DNA of 64,000 nucleotides from Dellaglioa algida DSM 15638 (GTDB taxonomy: Bacteria; Bacillota; Bacilli; Lactobacillales; Lactobacillaceae), in the NCBI RefSeq assembly GCF_001434695.1, contig NZ_AZDI01000002.1:248001-312000 (forward strand), read 5' to 3'. Below are positions 46,147-55,587 of the stretch, one piece after another. Position numbers and translations under genes: made by a program. Position 1 is the stretch's first letter. Each line of letters starts with the position of its first letter. The notes beneath the pieces were generated by a model. That model searched no databases and was not told where the DNA came from. It saw only the letters and a program-made list of their open reading frames with translations.

Positions 46147-47334
46147 ATGGCAAAAGAACATTACGAACGAACAAAACCCCATGTTAATATTGGTACTATC
46201 GGACATGTCGATCACGGAAAGACAACTTTAACAGCTGCAATCAGTAAAGTATTATCAGACAAAGGTTTCGGTGAAGCAGCAGATTTCGCTTCAATCGATG
46301 CCGCACCTGAAGAACGTGAACGTGGTATTACTATCAATACTGCCCATGTTGAATACGAAACAGCTGCACGTCATTACGCACATATCGATGCTCCAGGACA
46401 TGCTGATTACGTTAAAAACATGATCACTGGTGCTGCACAAATGGATGGTGCTATCTTAGTTGTAGCCGCAACTGATGGCCCTATGCCTCAAACACGTGAA
46501 CATATCTTACTTGCTCGCCAAGTTGGTGTTGACTACCTTATCGTGTTCTTGAACAAAACTGATTTGGTTGATGATGAAGAATTATTAGACCTTGTAGAAA
46601 TGGAAGTTCGTGAATTATTAAGCGAATACGATTTCCCAGGCGATGATATTCCTGTTATCCGTGGTTCAGCTCTTAAAGCCCTTGAAGGCGATCCAGAAGC
46701 TGTAAAACAAGTTGAATTGTTAATGGATACTGTTGATTCATACATCCCAACACCAGTTCGTCCTACAGACCAACCATTCTTGATGCCAGTTGAAGATGTA
46801 TTTACAATCACTGGTCGTGGTACTGTTGCTTCAGGTCGTATTGACCGTGGTACAGTTAAAGTCGGAGACGATATTGAAATTGTTGGTTTACATGAAGATG
46901 TTCTTAAAACAACAGTTACAGGTATCGAAATGTTCCGTAAGACACTTGACGAAGGTGAAGCCGGCGATAACGTTGGTGCTTTACTCCGTGGTATCGATCG
47001 CGAACAAATCGAACGTGGACAAGTTCTTGCCCAACCTGGTTCAATCAAGACTCACAAATTATTCAAAGGCGAAGTTTATATCCTTTCTAAGGAAGAAGGT
47101 GGACGTCATACTCCATTCTTCTCAAACTACCGTCCTCAATTCTTCTTCCATACAACTGATGTTACTGGTGTTATTGAATTGCCAGAAGGCGTAGAAATGG
47201 TTATGCCTGGTGATAACGTTACATTTACAGTTTCATTAATCGCCCCAGTTGCTATTGAAAAAGGTCTTAAATTTACTGTTCGTGAAGGTGGCCGTACTGT
47301 TGGTGCCGGAGTTGTTTCAGAAATTGACGATTAA
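46147..47334 (+). CDS. tuf: Elongation factor Tu
   Basis: Delivers aminoacyl-tRNA to the ribosome. The 395-aa protein shows all G motifs: [33 protein letters not shown] and NKTDLVD, followed by domains 2 and 3 ending [11 protein letters not shown]. Codon use is strongly biased, as expected for a very abundant protein. GGAGG precedes the ATG, two tandem promoters drive it, and a strong terminator ends the single-gene unit. Confidence 0.99.
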   Translation: MAKEHYERTKPHVNIGTIGHVDHGKTTLTAAISKVLSDKGFGEAADFASIDAAPEERERGITINTAHVEYETAARHYAHIDAPGHADYVKNMITGAAQMDGAILVVAATDGPMPQTREHILLARQVGVDYLIVFLNKTDLVDDEELLDLVEMEVRELLSEYDFPGDDIPVIRGSALKALEGDPEAVKQVELLMDTVDSYIPTPVRPTDQPFLMPVEDVFTITGRGTVASGRIDRGTVKVGDDIEIVGLHEDVLKTTVTGIEMFRKTLDEGEAGDNVGALLRGIDREQIERGQVLAQPGSIKTHKLFKGEVYILSKEEGGRHTPFFSNYRPQFFFHTTDVTGVIELPEGVEMVMPGDNVTFTVSLIAPVAIEKGLKFTVREGGRTVGAGVVSEIDD

Positions 47335-47357
47335 TTTTTAATTAAATTAAAAATAAG

Positions 47358-47393
47358 AAATTCGGAAAGCTTTTGCTTTCCGAATTTTTTTTT
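47358..47393 (+). terminator. Rho-independent terminator of tuf
   Basis: AAATTCGGAAAGC pairs with GCTTTCCGAATTT across a TTTT loop and is followed by a run of T. Confidence 0.95.
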
Positions 47394-47400
47394 ATAATCA

Positions 47401-47429
47401 TTTACAATCTAGCAACGATACGGTAAAAT
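47401..47429 (+). promoter_or_regulatory. tig promoter
   Basis: TTTACA (47401-47406), a 17-bp spacer and TAAAAT (47424-47429), directly after the tuf terminator. Confidence 0.72.
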
Positions 47430-47485
47430 AGACAAGTATATAAAGAGTACGAATATAAAATTTTTGTTCTATCGGAGGGAAAACA

Positions 47486-48784
47486 ATGTCAGCAAAATTT
47501 GAAAAACAAGGTAAAAACAATGGAGAAATTACATTCGAAATTGAAACTGATAAAATTAAAGAAGGATTAGAAAAAGCTTTCTTAAAAGTTAAGAAAGATT
47601 TAACTGTTCCTGGATTCCGTAAAGGAAAAGTTTCACGTCAAGTATTTAACAGAATGTACGGTGAAGAATCATTGTATGAAGATGCTTTAAACATCTTATT
47701 GCCAGAAGCATATGAAAAGGCACTTGAAGAAGTTAAAGTATCACCAGTTGATCAACCTGATATTAACATTGACAGTTTAGAAAAAGATTCTACATGGGTA
47801 CTTAAAGCTAAAGTTACACTTCAACCAGAAGTTGAACTAGGAGATTACAAAGGCCTAACTGTTCCTAAACAATCACGTCGAGTAACGAAAAAAGATGTTG
47901 AAGATAACTTAGAAGCAAAACGTCAACAACAAGCTGAACTTGTGCTTAAGGAAGATGAAGCAGCTGTTTCTGGCGATACCGTGATTATTGATTTTGAAGG
48001 TAAAGTTGATGGTGTTGCATTTGATGGTGGTAAATCAGAAAACTATACTCTTGAATTAGGTTCAAATTCATTTATTCCTGGATTCGAAGATCAATTAGTT
48101 GGACATAAAGCGGGCGAAGATGTGGACGTAACAGTTACATTCCCTGAAGATTACCAAGCAGAAGACTTACGCGGTAAAGAAGCTATATTTGCTGTTAAAG
48201 TTCATGAAGTTAAGGGTAAAGAACTTCCAGAGATGGATGATGAATTTGCTAAAGACGTTGATGAAGAAGTTAACACTCTTGAAGAATTACAAGCAAAAAC
48301 AAAAGATCAAATTAAAGAAACAAAAGATGCAGCAGCTAAGGAAGCTATTCAAGATGCCGCAATCGAATTAGCAGTTGATAATGCTAAGGTTGATGAAATA
48401 CCTAACTCAATGATTGAAGAAGACGTTCATCGTCAAATGGATCAATACCTTGCAAACATGCAACAACAAGGAATTGATACTAAGATGTACTTCCAATTGA
48501 CGGGTACAAGTGAAGATGACTTACACAAACAATTTGAAGAAGGCGCAGAACGTCGCGTTAAAACAAACCTTGTGTTAGAAGCTATCGTTGCTGCTGAAAA
48601 GATTGAACCTTCAGAAGAAGAAGTTTCATCTGAAATTTCAAACTTAGCAGAACAATATGGTATGGAAGAAGATGCAGTTCGTTCTGCTCTTTCAGACGAT
48701 ATGGTTAAACATGATATTGCTATCAAAAAAGTTGTTGACGAATTAGCCGACTCAGCAGTTGAAGAAGCTAAAATGAAAAAATAA
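47486..48784 (+). CDS. tig: Trigger factor
   Basis: Ribosome-bound chaperone and prolyl isomerase meeting nascent chains. The 432-aa protein has the ribosome-binding signature [12 protein letters not shown] near residue 40, an FKBP-type PPIase domain at about residues 155-240 ([19 protein letters not shown]), and an acidic helical C-terminal domain. GGAGGG precedes the ATG. clpX follows 170 bp downstream, the usual tig-clpX pairing. Confidence 0.97.
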   Translation: MSAKFEKQGKNNGEITFEIETDKIKEGLEKAFLKVKKDLTVPGFRKGKVSRQVFNRMYGEESLYEDALNILLPEAYEKALEEVKVSPVDQPDINIDSLEKDSTWVLKAKVTLQPEVELGDYKGLTVPKQSRRVTKKDVEDNLEAKRQQQAELVLKEDEAAVSGDTVIIDFEGKVDGVAFDGGKSENYTLELGSNSFIPGFEDQLVGHKAGEDVDVTVTFPEDYQAEDLRGKEAIFAVKVHEVKGKELPEMDDEFAKDVDEEVNTLEELQAKTKDQIKETKDAAAKEAIQDAAIELAVDNAKVDEIPNSMIEEDVHRQMDQYLANMQQQGIDTKMYFQLTGTSEDDLHKQFEEGAERRVKTNLVLEAIVAAEKIEPSEEEVSSEISNLAEQYGMEEDAVRSALSDDMVKHDIAIKKVVDELADSAVEEAKMKK

Positions 48785-48818
48785 TCCGCTAATTTTGATT
48801 AGTTGATTTAAACGAATG

Positions 48819-48852
48819 AGATTGGGGCGGGTTTTTGGCTTCAGTCTTTTTT
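48819..48852 (+). terminator. Probable terminator of tig
   Basis: AGATTGGGG can pair with CTTCAGTCT through three G-U pairs, and six T follow. It is weaker than the other terminators in the window. Confidence 0.45.
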
Positions 48853-48954
48853 GTTAAGCAGATTTAAATTCAAATATTCGCGAAATAGCGGTAAATTTGA
48901 TAGAATGTATATACGTGAAATAAAAGACTATTAGGGAAAATATGAGGTGAGAGA

Positions 48955-50217
48955 ATGTTTGAAAATACTGAAGAAGGTGGACCCGTGAACTGCTCTTTTT
49001 GCGGTAAATCACAAGATCAAGTAATGAAAATTGTAGCTGGTCCTGGCGTATATATTTGTAATGAATGTGTTGATTTATGTAAAGAAATCATCGATGAGGA
49101 ATTCAGAGAACAAATGTCTTCTGAACCTTTACTTGTGTTGAAACCACAGGCAATTATGAATAAACTTAATAATTATGTAATTGGGCAAGATCAATCTAAG
49201 AAAACGTTGTCTGTTGCCGTGTATAACCATTACAAACGCGTTAACCATATGCTAGAAGTTGAAGCGGACGATAACGATGAAACTGAATTACAAAAAAGTA
49301 ATATCTGTTTAGTTGGTCCTACTGGGTCTGGTAAGACGTATTTAGCACAAAGTTTGGCTAAGATTTTAAATGTGCCATTCGCTATTGCAGATGCAACCAC
49401 ATTAACAGAAGCTGGATATGTTGGAGAAGATGTTGAAAATATTCTTTTAAAATTATTACAGAGTGCTGACTACGATGTTGCAAAAGCTGAAAAAGGTATT
49501 ATTTATATAGACGAAATTGATAAAATTGCAAAGAAAAGTGAAAATGTGTCAATTACGCGTGACGTTTCTGGAGAGGGTGTCCAACAAGCCCTTTTGAAAA
49601 TTCTTGAAGGTACAGTTGCTAGCGTTCCGCCTCAAGGAGGTCGTAAACACCCTCAACAAGAATTAATTCAAATTGATACTAAGAATATCTTATTTATTGT
49701 TGGTGGCGCATTTGCTGGAATTGAAACGATGGTAAAAAATCGTTTGGGCGATAAAACAATCGGTTTTGGAGCTGATTCGGGTACCGAATCAATTGATGAA
49801 GAAAATAGTGTCATGCAACAAATTATTCCGGAAGATTTATTGAAATTTGGTTTAATTCCTGAATTTGTTGGTCGTTTACCGATTATGACTGCTTTAGAAG
49901 AATTAAAAGAAGATGATTTGGTTAGAATTTTAACGGAACCTAAAAATGCATTGGTTAAACAATATACTAAACTGGTTGAATTAGATGGTGTTACGCTTGA
50001 GTTTGAGCCTGAAGCATTATCTAGAGTTGCAGAACTCGCCATTAAACGTGATACCGGGGCACGTGGATTACGCTCGATTATTGAAGAAACAATGCGGGAT
50101 GTGATGTTTGATATTCCAAGTCAAGAAGATATTGAACGTGTAATTATTACTAAGGCAACGGTAGACCAAACTGAAGGTCCTCTAATAAAAAAAGGTAACA
50201 CAAAAGCGGCATCTTAA
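48955..50217 (+). CDS. clpX: ATP-dependent Clp protease ATPase subunit ClpX
   Basis: AAA+ unfoldase that feeds proteins to ClpP. The 420-aa product has the N-terminal zinc domain (CSFCGKSQ and CNECVDLC), Walker [13 protein letters not shown] near residue 120, pore loop GYVG, Walker [11 protein letters not shown], and the IGF tripeptide in [10 protein letters not shown] that docks on ClpP. GAGGTGAGAG precedes the ATG. In most lactobacilli I know, ysxC follows directly; here a two-gene surface module stands between. No clear terminator is seen after it. Confidence 0.98.
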   Translation: MFENTEEGGPVNCSFCGKSQDQVMKIVAGPGVYICNECVDLCKEIIDEEFREQMSSEPLLVLKPQAIMNKLNNYVIGQDQSKKTLSVAVYNHYKRVNHMLEVEADDNDETELQKSNICLVGPTGSGKTYLAQSLAKILNVPFAIADATTLTEAGYVGEDVENILLKLLQSADYDVAKAEKGIIYIDEIDKIAKKSENVSITRDVSGEGVQQALLKILEGTVASVPPQGGRKHPQQELIQIDTKNILFIVGGAFAGIETMVKNRLGDKTIGFGADSGTESIDEENSVMQQIIPEDLLKFGLIPEFVGRLPIMTALEELKEDDLVRILTEPKNALVKQYTKLVELDGVTLEFEPEALSRVAELAIKRDTGARGLRSIIEETMRDVMFDIPSQEDIERVIITKATVDQTEGPLIKKGNTKAAS

Positions 50218-50336
50218 AGTTATTGACCTTCAAAAATAGTGAGTATACGCTAAAAAAAAGATAATGGCTCTTAATCTAAATGTAGTATAATGAATTTAAG
50301 GTTAATAATTTTAATAAATAATAAAGGGTGGACGTC

Positions 50337-51404
50337 ATGAATAAAACATTAAAAAAAGCGCTTTTATTTGGGTTTTCTGGGGCATTACTAAGTGGACTTG
50401 GCTTATTTAATAAGTCAGTTGAAGCTGCAGCTCCCGCAAATAATATTGGCTACAGTGTACAGAGTATTCAATCTGATAAACAAGTTAAAGAAAGTCTAAA
50501 GCAATCGTATTTTGATATGCAGTTAGACGCTAAGGCGGAAGAAACAATTTCTGTTAAAATTTTTAACTCTTCAGATAAGGCATTAAAAATTAGAAATGCT
50601 GTTTACACTGCTTCAACTAATGATAATGGGCAACTTGAATACACGAAAAAGTTAGAAAAAAAGGATATTGATAAATCAATGAAATATCCTTTAGCATCAT
50701 TAACTAAGATGGATTCAGGAAGCGTAGTAACGGTTCCTGCTAAAGGAAGCAAAATTGTTAAGGCTACAATTACCATGCCAAAAGATAGCTTTGATGGTGT
50801 TCTATTAGGTAGTTGGTACTTTGAAAAGGTTGATGATTCGGCTAAAGCATCAAGTAATAAAAAAGGGATTTCAATATCAAATGCGTACTCATATGCGATT
50901 GGTATTAAGATTTTAGAAAAGAAAACTGTTGAGCCAAATATGAATTTATTATCAGTTAAAGCTGGTATGCGAAACTATCGTAAAGGTGTGTTCCCCGTAT
51001 TCCAAAATGATACGGCTGTAATTATTCCTAAATTAACGATTAAATCGCAAATTATGAAAAAGGGTTCATCAACGGTCTTACAAGAAACAACGTTAAAAAA
51101 CCTGTCGATGGCACCTAATTCGAACTTTAAGTTCCCAATGCTCTATGACAAGGGACAATTAGAATCTGGTGACTATACGTTAAAAGCCGTGGCAACGAGT
51201 GGTAAAAACACTTGGAATTTTAATAAGAACTTTACAATCACGAATGACGATGCTAGCAAATATAATAAAGAGGCCATCGCTGATCCAAAAAAACCAATGA
51301 ATCCATTATGGTATGTTGCATTAGGTCTTGGTCTTGCAATCTTATTTGTATTAATCTTTTTCCTTATTAAGAGATATGTTGATAAGAAAAAAGCTGATAA
51401 GTAA
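50337..51404 (+). CDS. DUF916/DUF3324 cell-surface protein (WxL-interacting type)
   Basis: Predicted surface protein of 355 aa. It has a signal peptide (residues 1-24, KALLFGFSGALLSGLGLF, ending near VEAAA), two beta-sandwich regions in the order of DUF916 and DUF3324 (QSYFDMQLDAKAEETISVKI and NYRKGVFPVFQNDTAVIIPK), a C-terminal membrane helix (WYVALGLGLAILFVLIFFLI) and a basic tail. Such proteins are known to bind WxL-domain proteins and peptidoglycan in surface complexes. ATG 50337 follows AAAGGGTGG. A TATAAT at 50286-50291 may be its promoter. The next gene, overlapping by 29 bp, is a decayed WxL-like partner. No LPXTG gene is present. Confidence 0.88.
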   Translation: MNKTLKKALLFGFSGALLSGLGLFNKSVEAAAPANNIGYSVQSIQSDKQVKESLKQSYFDMQLDAKAEETISVKIFNSSDKALKIRNAVYTASTNDNGQLEYTKKLEKKDIDKSMKYPLASLTKMDSGSVVTVPAKGSKIVKATITMPKDSFDGVLLGSWYFEKVDDSAKASSNKKGISISNAYSYAIGIKILEKKTVEPNMNLLSVKAGMRNYRKGVFPVFQNDTAVIIPKLTIKSQIMKKGSSTVLQETTLKNLSMAPNSNFKFPMLYDKGQLESGDYTLKAVATSGKNTWNFNKNFTITNDDASKYNKEAIADPKKPMNPLWYVALGLGLAILFVLIFFLIKRYVDKKKADK

Positions 51405-51888
51405 GTACTTAATATTTTTATTTGTTTTGTTTAACATGTTTGCGGCGACCAAGCGCGTGTCTGCGGATATTTTGTATGGGTATGAAACAATACCTGATGC
51501 GGTTAACTCACATGTTAAAAAAGATGGATCAGGATATCAAGCTTACTTTGATGGCGATAACGTGAAATCACCGTATCTGCAAATTGTTGCGACTGACGGA
51601 TTAACGCCATCGTGGCAGCTAAGAGGCAGATTAAAATATAGATCAAATGGAATTGTTCGGGTTAACGTGGTACGACCAGAGCTGCTAGCTGGATTAAACA
51701 ATATTCCGGAGACCGACGGTAATCTGATTTCTGGAGATTCAATTAATCTATTGACTAATGCGAAAGATAGCAGTGGAGAATATTTATTTTATTGGCCGCA
51801 CACTTTATTTCAAATTTTGACAACGCGGGTGGTAACACATTCTGAAATACAAATGGTCTGGATTATTCAAATGGCCGCAGTAAAATAA
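51376..51888 (+). CDS. Secreted WxL-like protein, apparently truncated by frameshift
   Basis: The 170-aa product has a signal peptide (KYLIFLFVLFNMFAATKRVSA, cut before DILYG) and then IVATDGLTPSWQLRGRLKY, which resembles the first W-x-L motif of WxL domains. It lacks the second motif expected at the C-terminus. The last 29 residues look out of frame; from 51798 another frame reads AHFISNFDNAGGNTF, TGA, then NTNGLDYSNGRSKIK. A terminator follows at once. I read it as a remnant; a genuine short secreted protein is possible. It overlaps the DUF916 gene by 29 bp. Confidence 0.6.
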   Translation: MLIRKKLISKYLIFLFVLFNMFAATKRVSADILYGYETIPDAVNSHVKKDGSGYQAYFDGDNVKSPYLQIVATDGLTPSWQLRGRLKYRSNGIVRVNVVRPELLAGLNNIPETDGNLISGDSINLLTNAKDSSGEYLFYWPHTLFQILTTRVVTHSEIQMVWIIQMAAVK

Positions 51889-51936
51889 AAACATTACAAC
51901 ATTTAGGTAGTCTACTCGATGTTGTAATGTTTTTTT
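51887..51936 (+). terminator. Rho-independent terminator of the surface module
   Basis: AAAAACATTACAACAT pairs with ATGTTGTAATGTTTTT around a 16-nt loop and ends in a T run. It isolates the DUF916 pair from ysxC. Confidence 0.9.
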
Positions 51937-52009
51937 GATTTAGATTAAGTTACATGAACGCATTTTTATATGGTAAAATAGTTTGAGTATTGAAAGGAAG
52001 GTGTTTAAT

Positions 52010-52615
52010 ATGGATGTTCATAATGTTGAGTTAGTTATGAGTGCCGTTGCACCAGCACAGTATCCAACGGACGGTATTCCTGAGATTGCATTATCGGGTC
52101 GTTCAAATGTTGGTAAATCATCATTAATAAATACGTTAATAAATCGTAAAAGTTATGCGAGAACTTCTAGTCAACCTGGAAAAACGCAAACATTAAACTT
52201 TTATAACGTGGAACAAGAACTATTTTTTGTAGATGTCCCAGGATATGGGTACGCAAAAGTATCAAAAACGGAACGCGCGAAGTGGGGACAAATGATTGAA
52301 ACGTACCTGGCCGAACGAACAACGTTGAGAGGCGTTATTTCGTTGGTCGATGCTCGTCATGAGCCGACTAAACTAGATGTTCAAATGGTCGATTTTCTTC
52401 ATTATTATGATATTCCTGTATTGGTTGTTGCGACGAAAAGTGATAAGATTTCTCGTGGTAAATGGAACCAGCATGAGAGTATTATCCGCCGTTCATTATC
52501 TTTGACTCCTGAGGATGATTTTGTATTATTCTCGGCACAAGATAAGTCCGGAAAAGAAGAAATCTGGCAATGGATTGAAAAACATGCGGGATTAGGAGAA
52601 AAAAATGGAATTTAA
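52010..52615 (+). CDS. ysxC: Ribosome biogenesis GTP-binding protein YsxC/EngB
   Basis: Essential GTPase for late 50S assembly, 201 aa. Motifs: [19 protein letters not shown] (G1), the [14 protein letters not shown] switch I (G2), [13 protein letters not shown] (G3) and [13 protein letters not shown] (G4). ATG 52010 follows AAAGGAAGGTG; an in-frame start at 51983 would lie before that site. It usually follows clpX; here the surface module and its terminator intervene, so it likely has its own promoter near GGTAAAATAG at 51971. It overlaps the next gene by 11 bp. Confidence 0.96.
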   Translation: MDVHNVELVMSAVAPAQYPTDGIPEIALSGRSNVGKSSLINTLINRKSYARTSSQPGKTQTLNFYNVEQELFFVDVPGYGYAKVSKTERAKWGQMIETYLAERTTLRGVISLVDARHEPTKLDVQMVDFLHYYDIPVLVVATKSDKISRGKWNQHESIIRRSLSLTPEDDFVLFSAQDKSGKEEIWQWIEKHAGLGEKNGI

Positions 52616-52898
52616 TGAATATCAAGAAGCCGCAAATCGTACCTTATACGGGACTGAACAGGTTCTAACTAATTGTGCTTTAGGTGTTGCAGCTGAAGGT
52701 GGACAATTGGTTGATCTAATTAAGGACTACACTTTTAAAGGCAGAGAGTTAGATAAGACAAAATTGACTAAAGAAATGGGCGATGTGCTTTGGTACCTAT
52801 CCCAAATTGCCGAATGGGCAGATATTGAATTTGATGATGTCGCGAAAGATAACATTTTAAAATTAAATAAACGATATCCTGATGGATTCAAAAAATAA
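52605..52898 (+). CDS. MazG-like nucleotide pyrophosphohydrolase family protein
   Basis: All-alpha NTP pyrophosphohydrolase superfamily, 97 aa. The metal-binding helices are visible: [16 protein letters not shown] and [19 protein letters not shown], which together give the ExxE...ExxD pattern with Gly-Gln in place of one Glu position (EGGQ). Substrate unknown; family members clean up non-canonical nucleotides or act on dUTP/dCTP. It overlaps ysxC and ends at a bidirectional terminator. Confidence 0.82.
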   Translation: MEFNEYQEAANRTLYGTEQVLTNCALGVAAEGGQLVDLIKDYTFKGRELDKTKLTKEMGDVLWYLSQIAEWADIEFDDVAKDNILKLNKRYPDGFKK

Positions 52899-52936
52899 AA
52901 AAATCTGATAAGCATAATGCTTATCAGATTTTTTTA
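52899..52936. terminator. Bidirectional terminator after the MazG-like gene
   Basis: AAAAATCTGATAAGCA pairs perfectly with its complement over a short loop and has A and T runs on both sides; it serves the convergent 50-aa gene too. Confidence 0.93.
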
Positions 52937-53086
52937 TTTTTTTAGTTTTGATTCCTTTGTGTCAGAGTCAGGTTTTTTTTCTGTTTCTGAAGGTTTAAGT
53001 TCAACTTTGGCAGGATTTTTAGGATCAATGGCAAATTTGTCGAATAAACTTTCTAAATTATCTTGGCGCTGGATTTTTAAGCTCAT
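52934..53086 (-). CDS. SPJ_0845-type small protein
   Basis: Small protein of 50 aa, MSLKIQRQDNLESLFDKFAI followed by a Lys/Pro/Glu-rich disordered tail. It resembles the short SPJ_0845 family seen in streptococci and lactobacilli, function unknown. The start is ATG at 53086-53084, since GGAGG lies just upstream on the minus strand; the frame extends further but without a better start. It is convergent with the MazG-like gene and divergent from the transporter operon. Confidence 0.72.
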   Translation of the reverse strand: MSLKIQRQDNLESLFDKFAIDPKNPAKVELKPSETEKKPDSDTKESKLKK

Positions 53087-53214
53087 AAATGTAGCCTCCT
53101 TATGTAAATATAGAATAACAGTTTCATAAAATGAATACAAGATAATCGAACATTGCATAAAAAGCGTTTTTATTAATAAAATAATGTATAAAAAGAACTT
53201 TTTAATGTATTTAA

Positions 53215-53243
53215 TTGCATAAAAAATCTTTAAAGTCTATAAT
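53215..53243 (+). promoter_or_regulatory. Promoter of the glutamine-type ABC transporter operon
   Basis: TTGCAT (53215-53220), a 17-bp spacer and a consensus TATAAT (53238-53243). Upstream the pattern GYATAAAAA recurs at 53155, 53186 and 53218. Confidence 0.85.
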
Positions 53244-53287
53244 CAATTTATTCACTAATAAGAGAGTTAAAAAAGGGGAGTAAAATT

Positions 53288-54748
53288 GTGCAAATAAATA
53301 AGAAATGGGTCACAGGTATATTAATCGCATTATTAATGTTGTTGATTAACGTTGGTCATGTAAATGCTGCATCAGACACTTCATTAAAAGATGTTAAAGA
53401 TAAAGGGACATTAGTACTTGGAACAAGTCCTGATTACCCGCCATACGAATTTCAGACAACGGTTAACGGTAATGACAAAATTGTTGGGTTTGATATTTCA
53501 ATAGCGAGAAAAATAGCTAAAGATATTGGCGTTAAATTAGTCATTAAAAAGATGGATTTTGATTCATTACTTGTGGGTCTTGAAACTCATAAAATTGATA
53601 TGGTGATTTCTGGTATGAACCCATCAGATGATCGAAAAAAGAGTATTGATTTTTCAGATGTTTATTATAACGGTAAACAAATGATGTTGGTTAATAAAGC
53701 GGACAAAGATAAATATAAAAAATTGAACGATTTTTCGGGACTGTCAATTGGAGCACAAACTGGTTCACTTCAGTATTCAATGAGTAAAGAACAAATTAAT
53801 AATGTAGATATTAAAGGATTAGCTAAAGTTACAGATTTAATATTGGCACTTAAAAGTGGCAAAGTAACAGGGGTCGCAATGGAAGAACCAACGGCAAAAG
53901 CATATGCGCAAAATGATAGTTCATTAGCAGTAGTTGATCCAGGATTCGTTTCTGCAGCCGACGCAAGGGGCGCAGCCGTTGGATTTGCAAAAAAATCAGA
54001 CACACTCGTGGCGGCCGCAAATAAATCGATTAAAGAAATTAAAGATAAAGATTTAATTAATAAAACATATTTACCCGAAGCAAGTAATTATTTAACTAAA
54101 AATACAGCTGATAACACAATGATTCATTATTGGAAATATTTTGCAAAAGGAATTGGGTATACATTACTTATTACAGCAATTTCAGTCGTTGTTGGTGTAA
54201 TACTGGGAACGTTACTTGCACTTATGCGTTTAGGAAAAAATAAAATTATCAAAGTGATTGCCGTTTCATATATTGAATTTGTTCGTGGTACGCCGTTAAT
54301 GATTCAAGTGATGTTCGTGTACTTTGGCATTGGAATGATTGTGAACGTTCCAGCGCTACTCGCGGGGATAATTGCAGTATCACTTAATTCCGGCGCATAT
54401 ATCGCGGAAGTGATCCGTTCAGGAATTGGCTCAATTGATGATGGACAAATGGAAGCCGCAAGAAGTCTGGGGCTTTCACAAAAGGAGACCTACAAATCGG
54501 TTATTATTCCGCAGGCGCTTAAAAATATTTGGCCAGCATTGGGAAATGAATTTATCACATTAATTAAAGAAAGTTCAATTGTTTCAATTATTGGGGTTAC
54601 GGATTTAATCTACCAAATGAAGATGGTTCAATCGGCAACTTATAAGGGAATTGCACCTATCTTTGTTGCAATGGTACTCTATTTTGTTCTAACGTTCAGT
54701 TTATCTAAATTGTTAAATTACTTCGAGGGGAAGATGAAGCATGTCTAA
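53288..54748 (+). CDS. Polar amino-acid ABC transporter, fused substrate-binding and permease protein
   Basis: One 486-aa chain joins receptor and channel of a glutamine-type importer. A signal peptide/anchor ([18 protein letters not shown]) is followed by a type 3 solute-binding domain (residues about 30-260: [31 protein letters not shown]) and a permease (about 280-480) with the EAA loop [19 protein letters not shown]. Only one binding domain is fused, as in many lactobacilli; L. lactis GlnP has two. The start is GTG 53288 after GGGGAG. The ATPase gene overlaps its end by 8 bp. Confidence 0.95.
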   Translation: MQINKKWVTGILIALLMLLINVGHVNAASDTSLKDVKDKGTLVLGTSPDYPPYEFQTTVNGNDKIVGFDISIARKIAKDIGVKLVIKKMDFDSLLVGLETHKIDMVISGMNPSDDRKKSIDFSDVYYNGKQMMLVNKADKDKYKKLNDFSGLSIGAQTGSLQYSMSKEQINNVDIKGLAKVTDLILALKSGKVTGVAMEEPTAKAYAQNDSSLAVVDPGFVSAADARGAAVGFAKKSDTLVAAANKSIKEIKDKDLINKTYLPEASNYLTKNTADNTMIHYWKYFAKGIGYTLLITAISVVVGVILGTLLALMRLGKNKIIKVIAVSYIEFVRGTPLMIQVMFVYFGIGMIVNVPALLAGIIAVSLNSGAYIAEVIRSGIGSIDDGQMEAARSLGLSQKETYKSVIIPQALKNIWPALGNEFITLIKESSIVSIIGVTDLIYQMKMVQSATYKGIAPIFVAMVLYFVLTFSLSKLLNYFEGKMKHV

Positions 54749-55475
54749 AATTATAGAAGTTAATAAATTAATGAAGGTTTTTGGAAAGAACGAAGTCTTA
54801 AAAGATATTTCTGAGTCCGTTGATAAAGGACAGGTTATATGTGTTATCGGTCCGTCTGGATCTGGAAAAAGTACCTTTCTACGTTGTTTAAATCTACTTG
54901 AAGTGCCAACATCTGGAAATGTACTCTTCGAAGGTAAAGATTTAACAAGTTTGAATGAAAAAGATTTAAATCAATTGAGAGAAAAAATGGGTATGGTTTT
55001 TCAAGGATTTAACTTATTCCCTAATATGAATGTTATTGAAAATATAAAATTGGCCCCAATCAAAGTTAAAAATATGTCGGATACAGAGGCTGATAAAATC
55101 GCATCTAATCTACTAGAAAAAGTTGGATTAGCAGATAAGGCGGTTCAATATCCAGAGAGTTTATCGGGTGGCCAGAAACAACGAGTTGCGATTGCTAGGG
55201 CATTAGCAATGGATCCAGAGGTCTTACTTTTTGATGAACCAACATCGGCATTGGATCCGGAAATGGTCGGAGAAGTCCTAAAAGTCATGAAAACATTAGC
55301 CAGCGATGGAATGACGATGGTTGTTGTCACACATGAAATGGGTTTTGCTAGAGAAGTAGCGGATCAAATTTGGTTTATGGATCAAGGGTATATTCAGGAA
55401 AAAGGACGTCCAGAAGATGTTTTTGACCATCCAACGTCAGAACGTGCACAAGATTTTTTATCAAAAATATTATAA
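54741..55475 (+). CDS. glnQ: Polar amino-acid ABC transporter ATP-binding protein (GlnQ type)
   Basis: ATPase of the glutamine-type importer, 244 aa. Walker A is [15 protein letters not shown], the signature [16 protein letters not shown], Walker [17 protein letters not shown], and the switch His is in [14 protein letters not shown]. The 8-bp overlap with the fused permease gene indicates coupled translation. The substrate, glutamine or another polar amino acid, is inferred from family resemblance only. Confidence 0.95.
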   Translation: MSKIIEVNKLMKVFGKNEVLKDISESVDKGQVICVIGPSGSGKSTFLRCLNLLEVPTSGNVLFEGKDLTSLNEKDLNQLREKMGMVFQGFNLFPNMNVIENIKLAPIKVKNMSDTEADKIASNLLEKVGLADKAVQYPESLSGGQKQRVAIARALAMDPEVLLFDEPTSALDPEMVGEVLKVMKTLASDGMTMVVVTHEMGFAREVADQIWFMDQGYIQEKGRPEDVFDHPTSERAQDFLSKIL

Positions 55476-55525
55476 AAAATAGATTCCAAGTAGACGTTAA
55501 GTTTACTTGGAATCTATTTTCTTTA
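55476..55525 (+). terminator. Rho-independent terminator of the glnQ operon
   Basis: AAAATAGATTCCAAGTA pairs perfectly with its complement across a 10-nt loop, followed by a T-rich tail. Confidence 0.9.
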
Positions 55526-55587
55526 TTCAAACAACTGTTCGGGGTATAATTTAAGTATTATCTATTAACGTAAAGAAGGTGTGTTGA

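Noticed and set aside
46533-47048. 171-codon open frame on the minus strand inside tuf
   Set aside because: Shadow of tuf caused by its strong codon bias; no ribosome binding site and a composition unlike a protein (Ser/Thr/Arg-rich).
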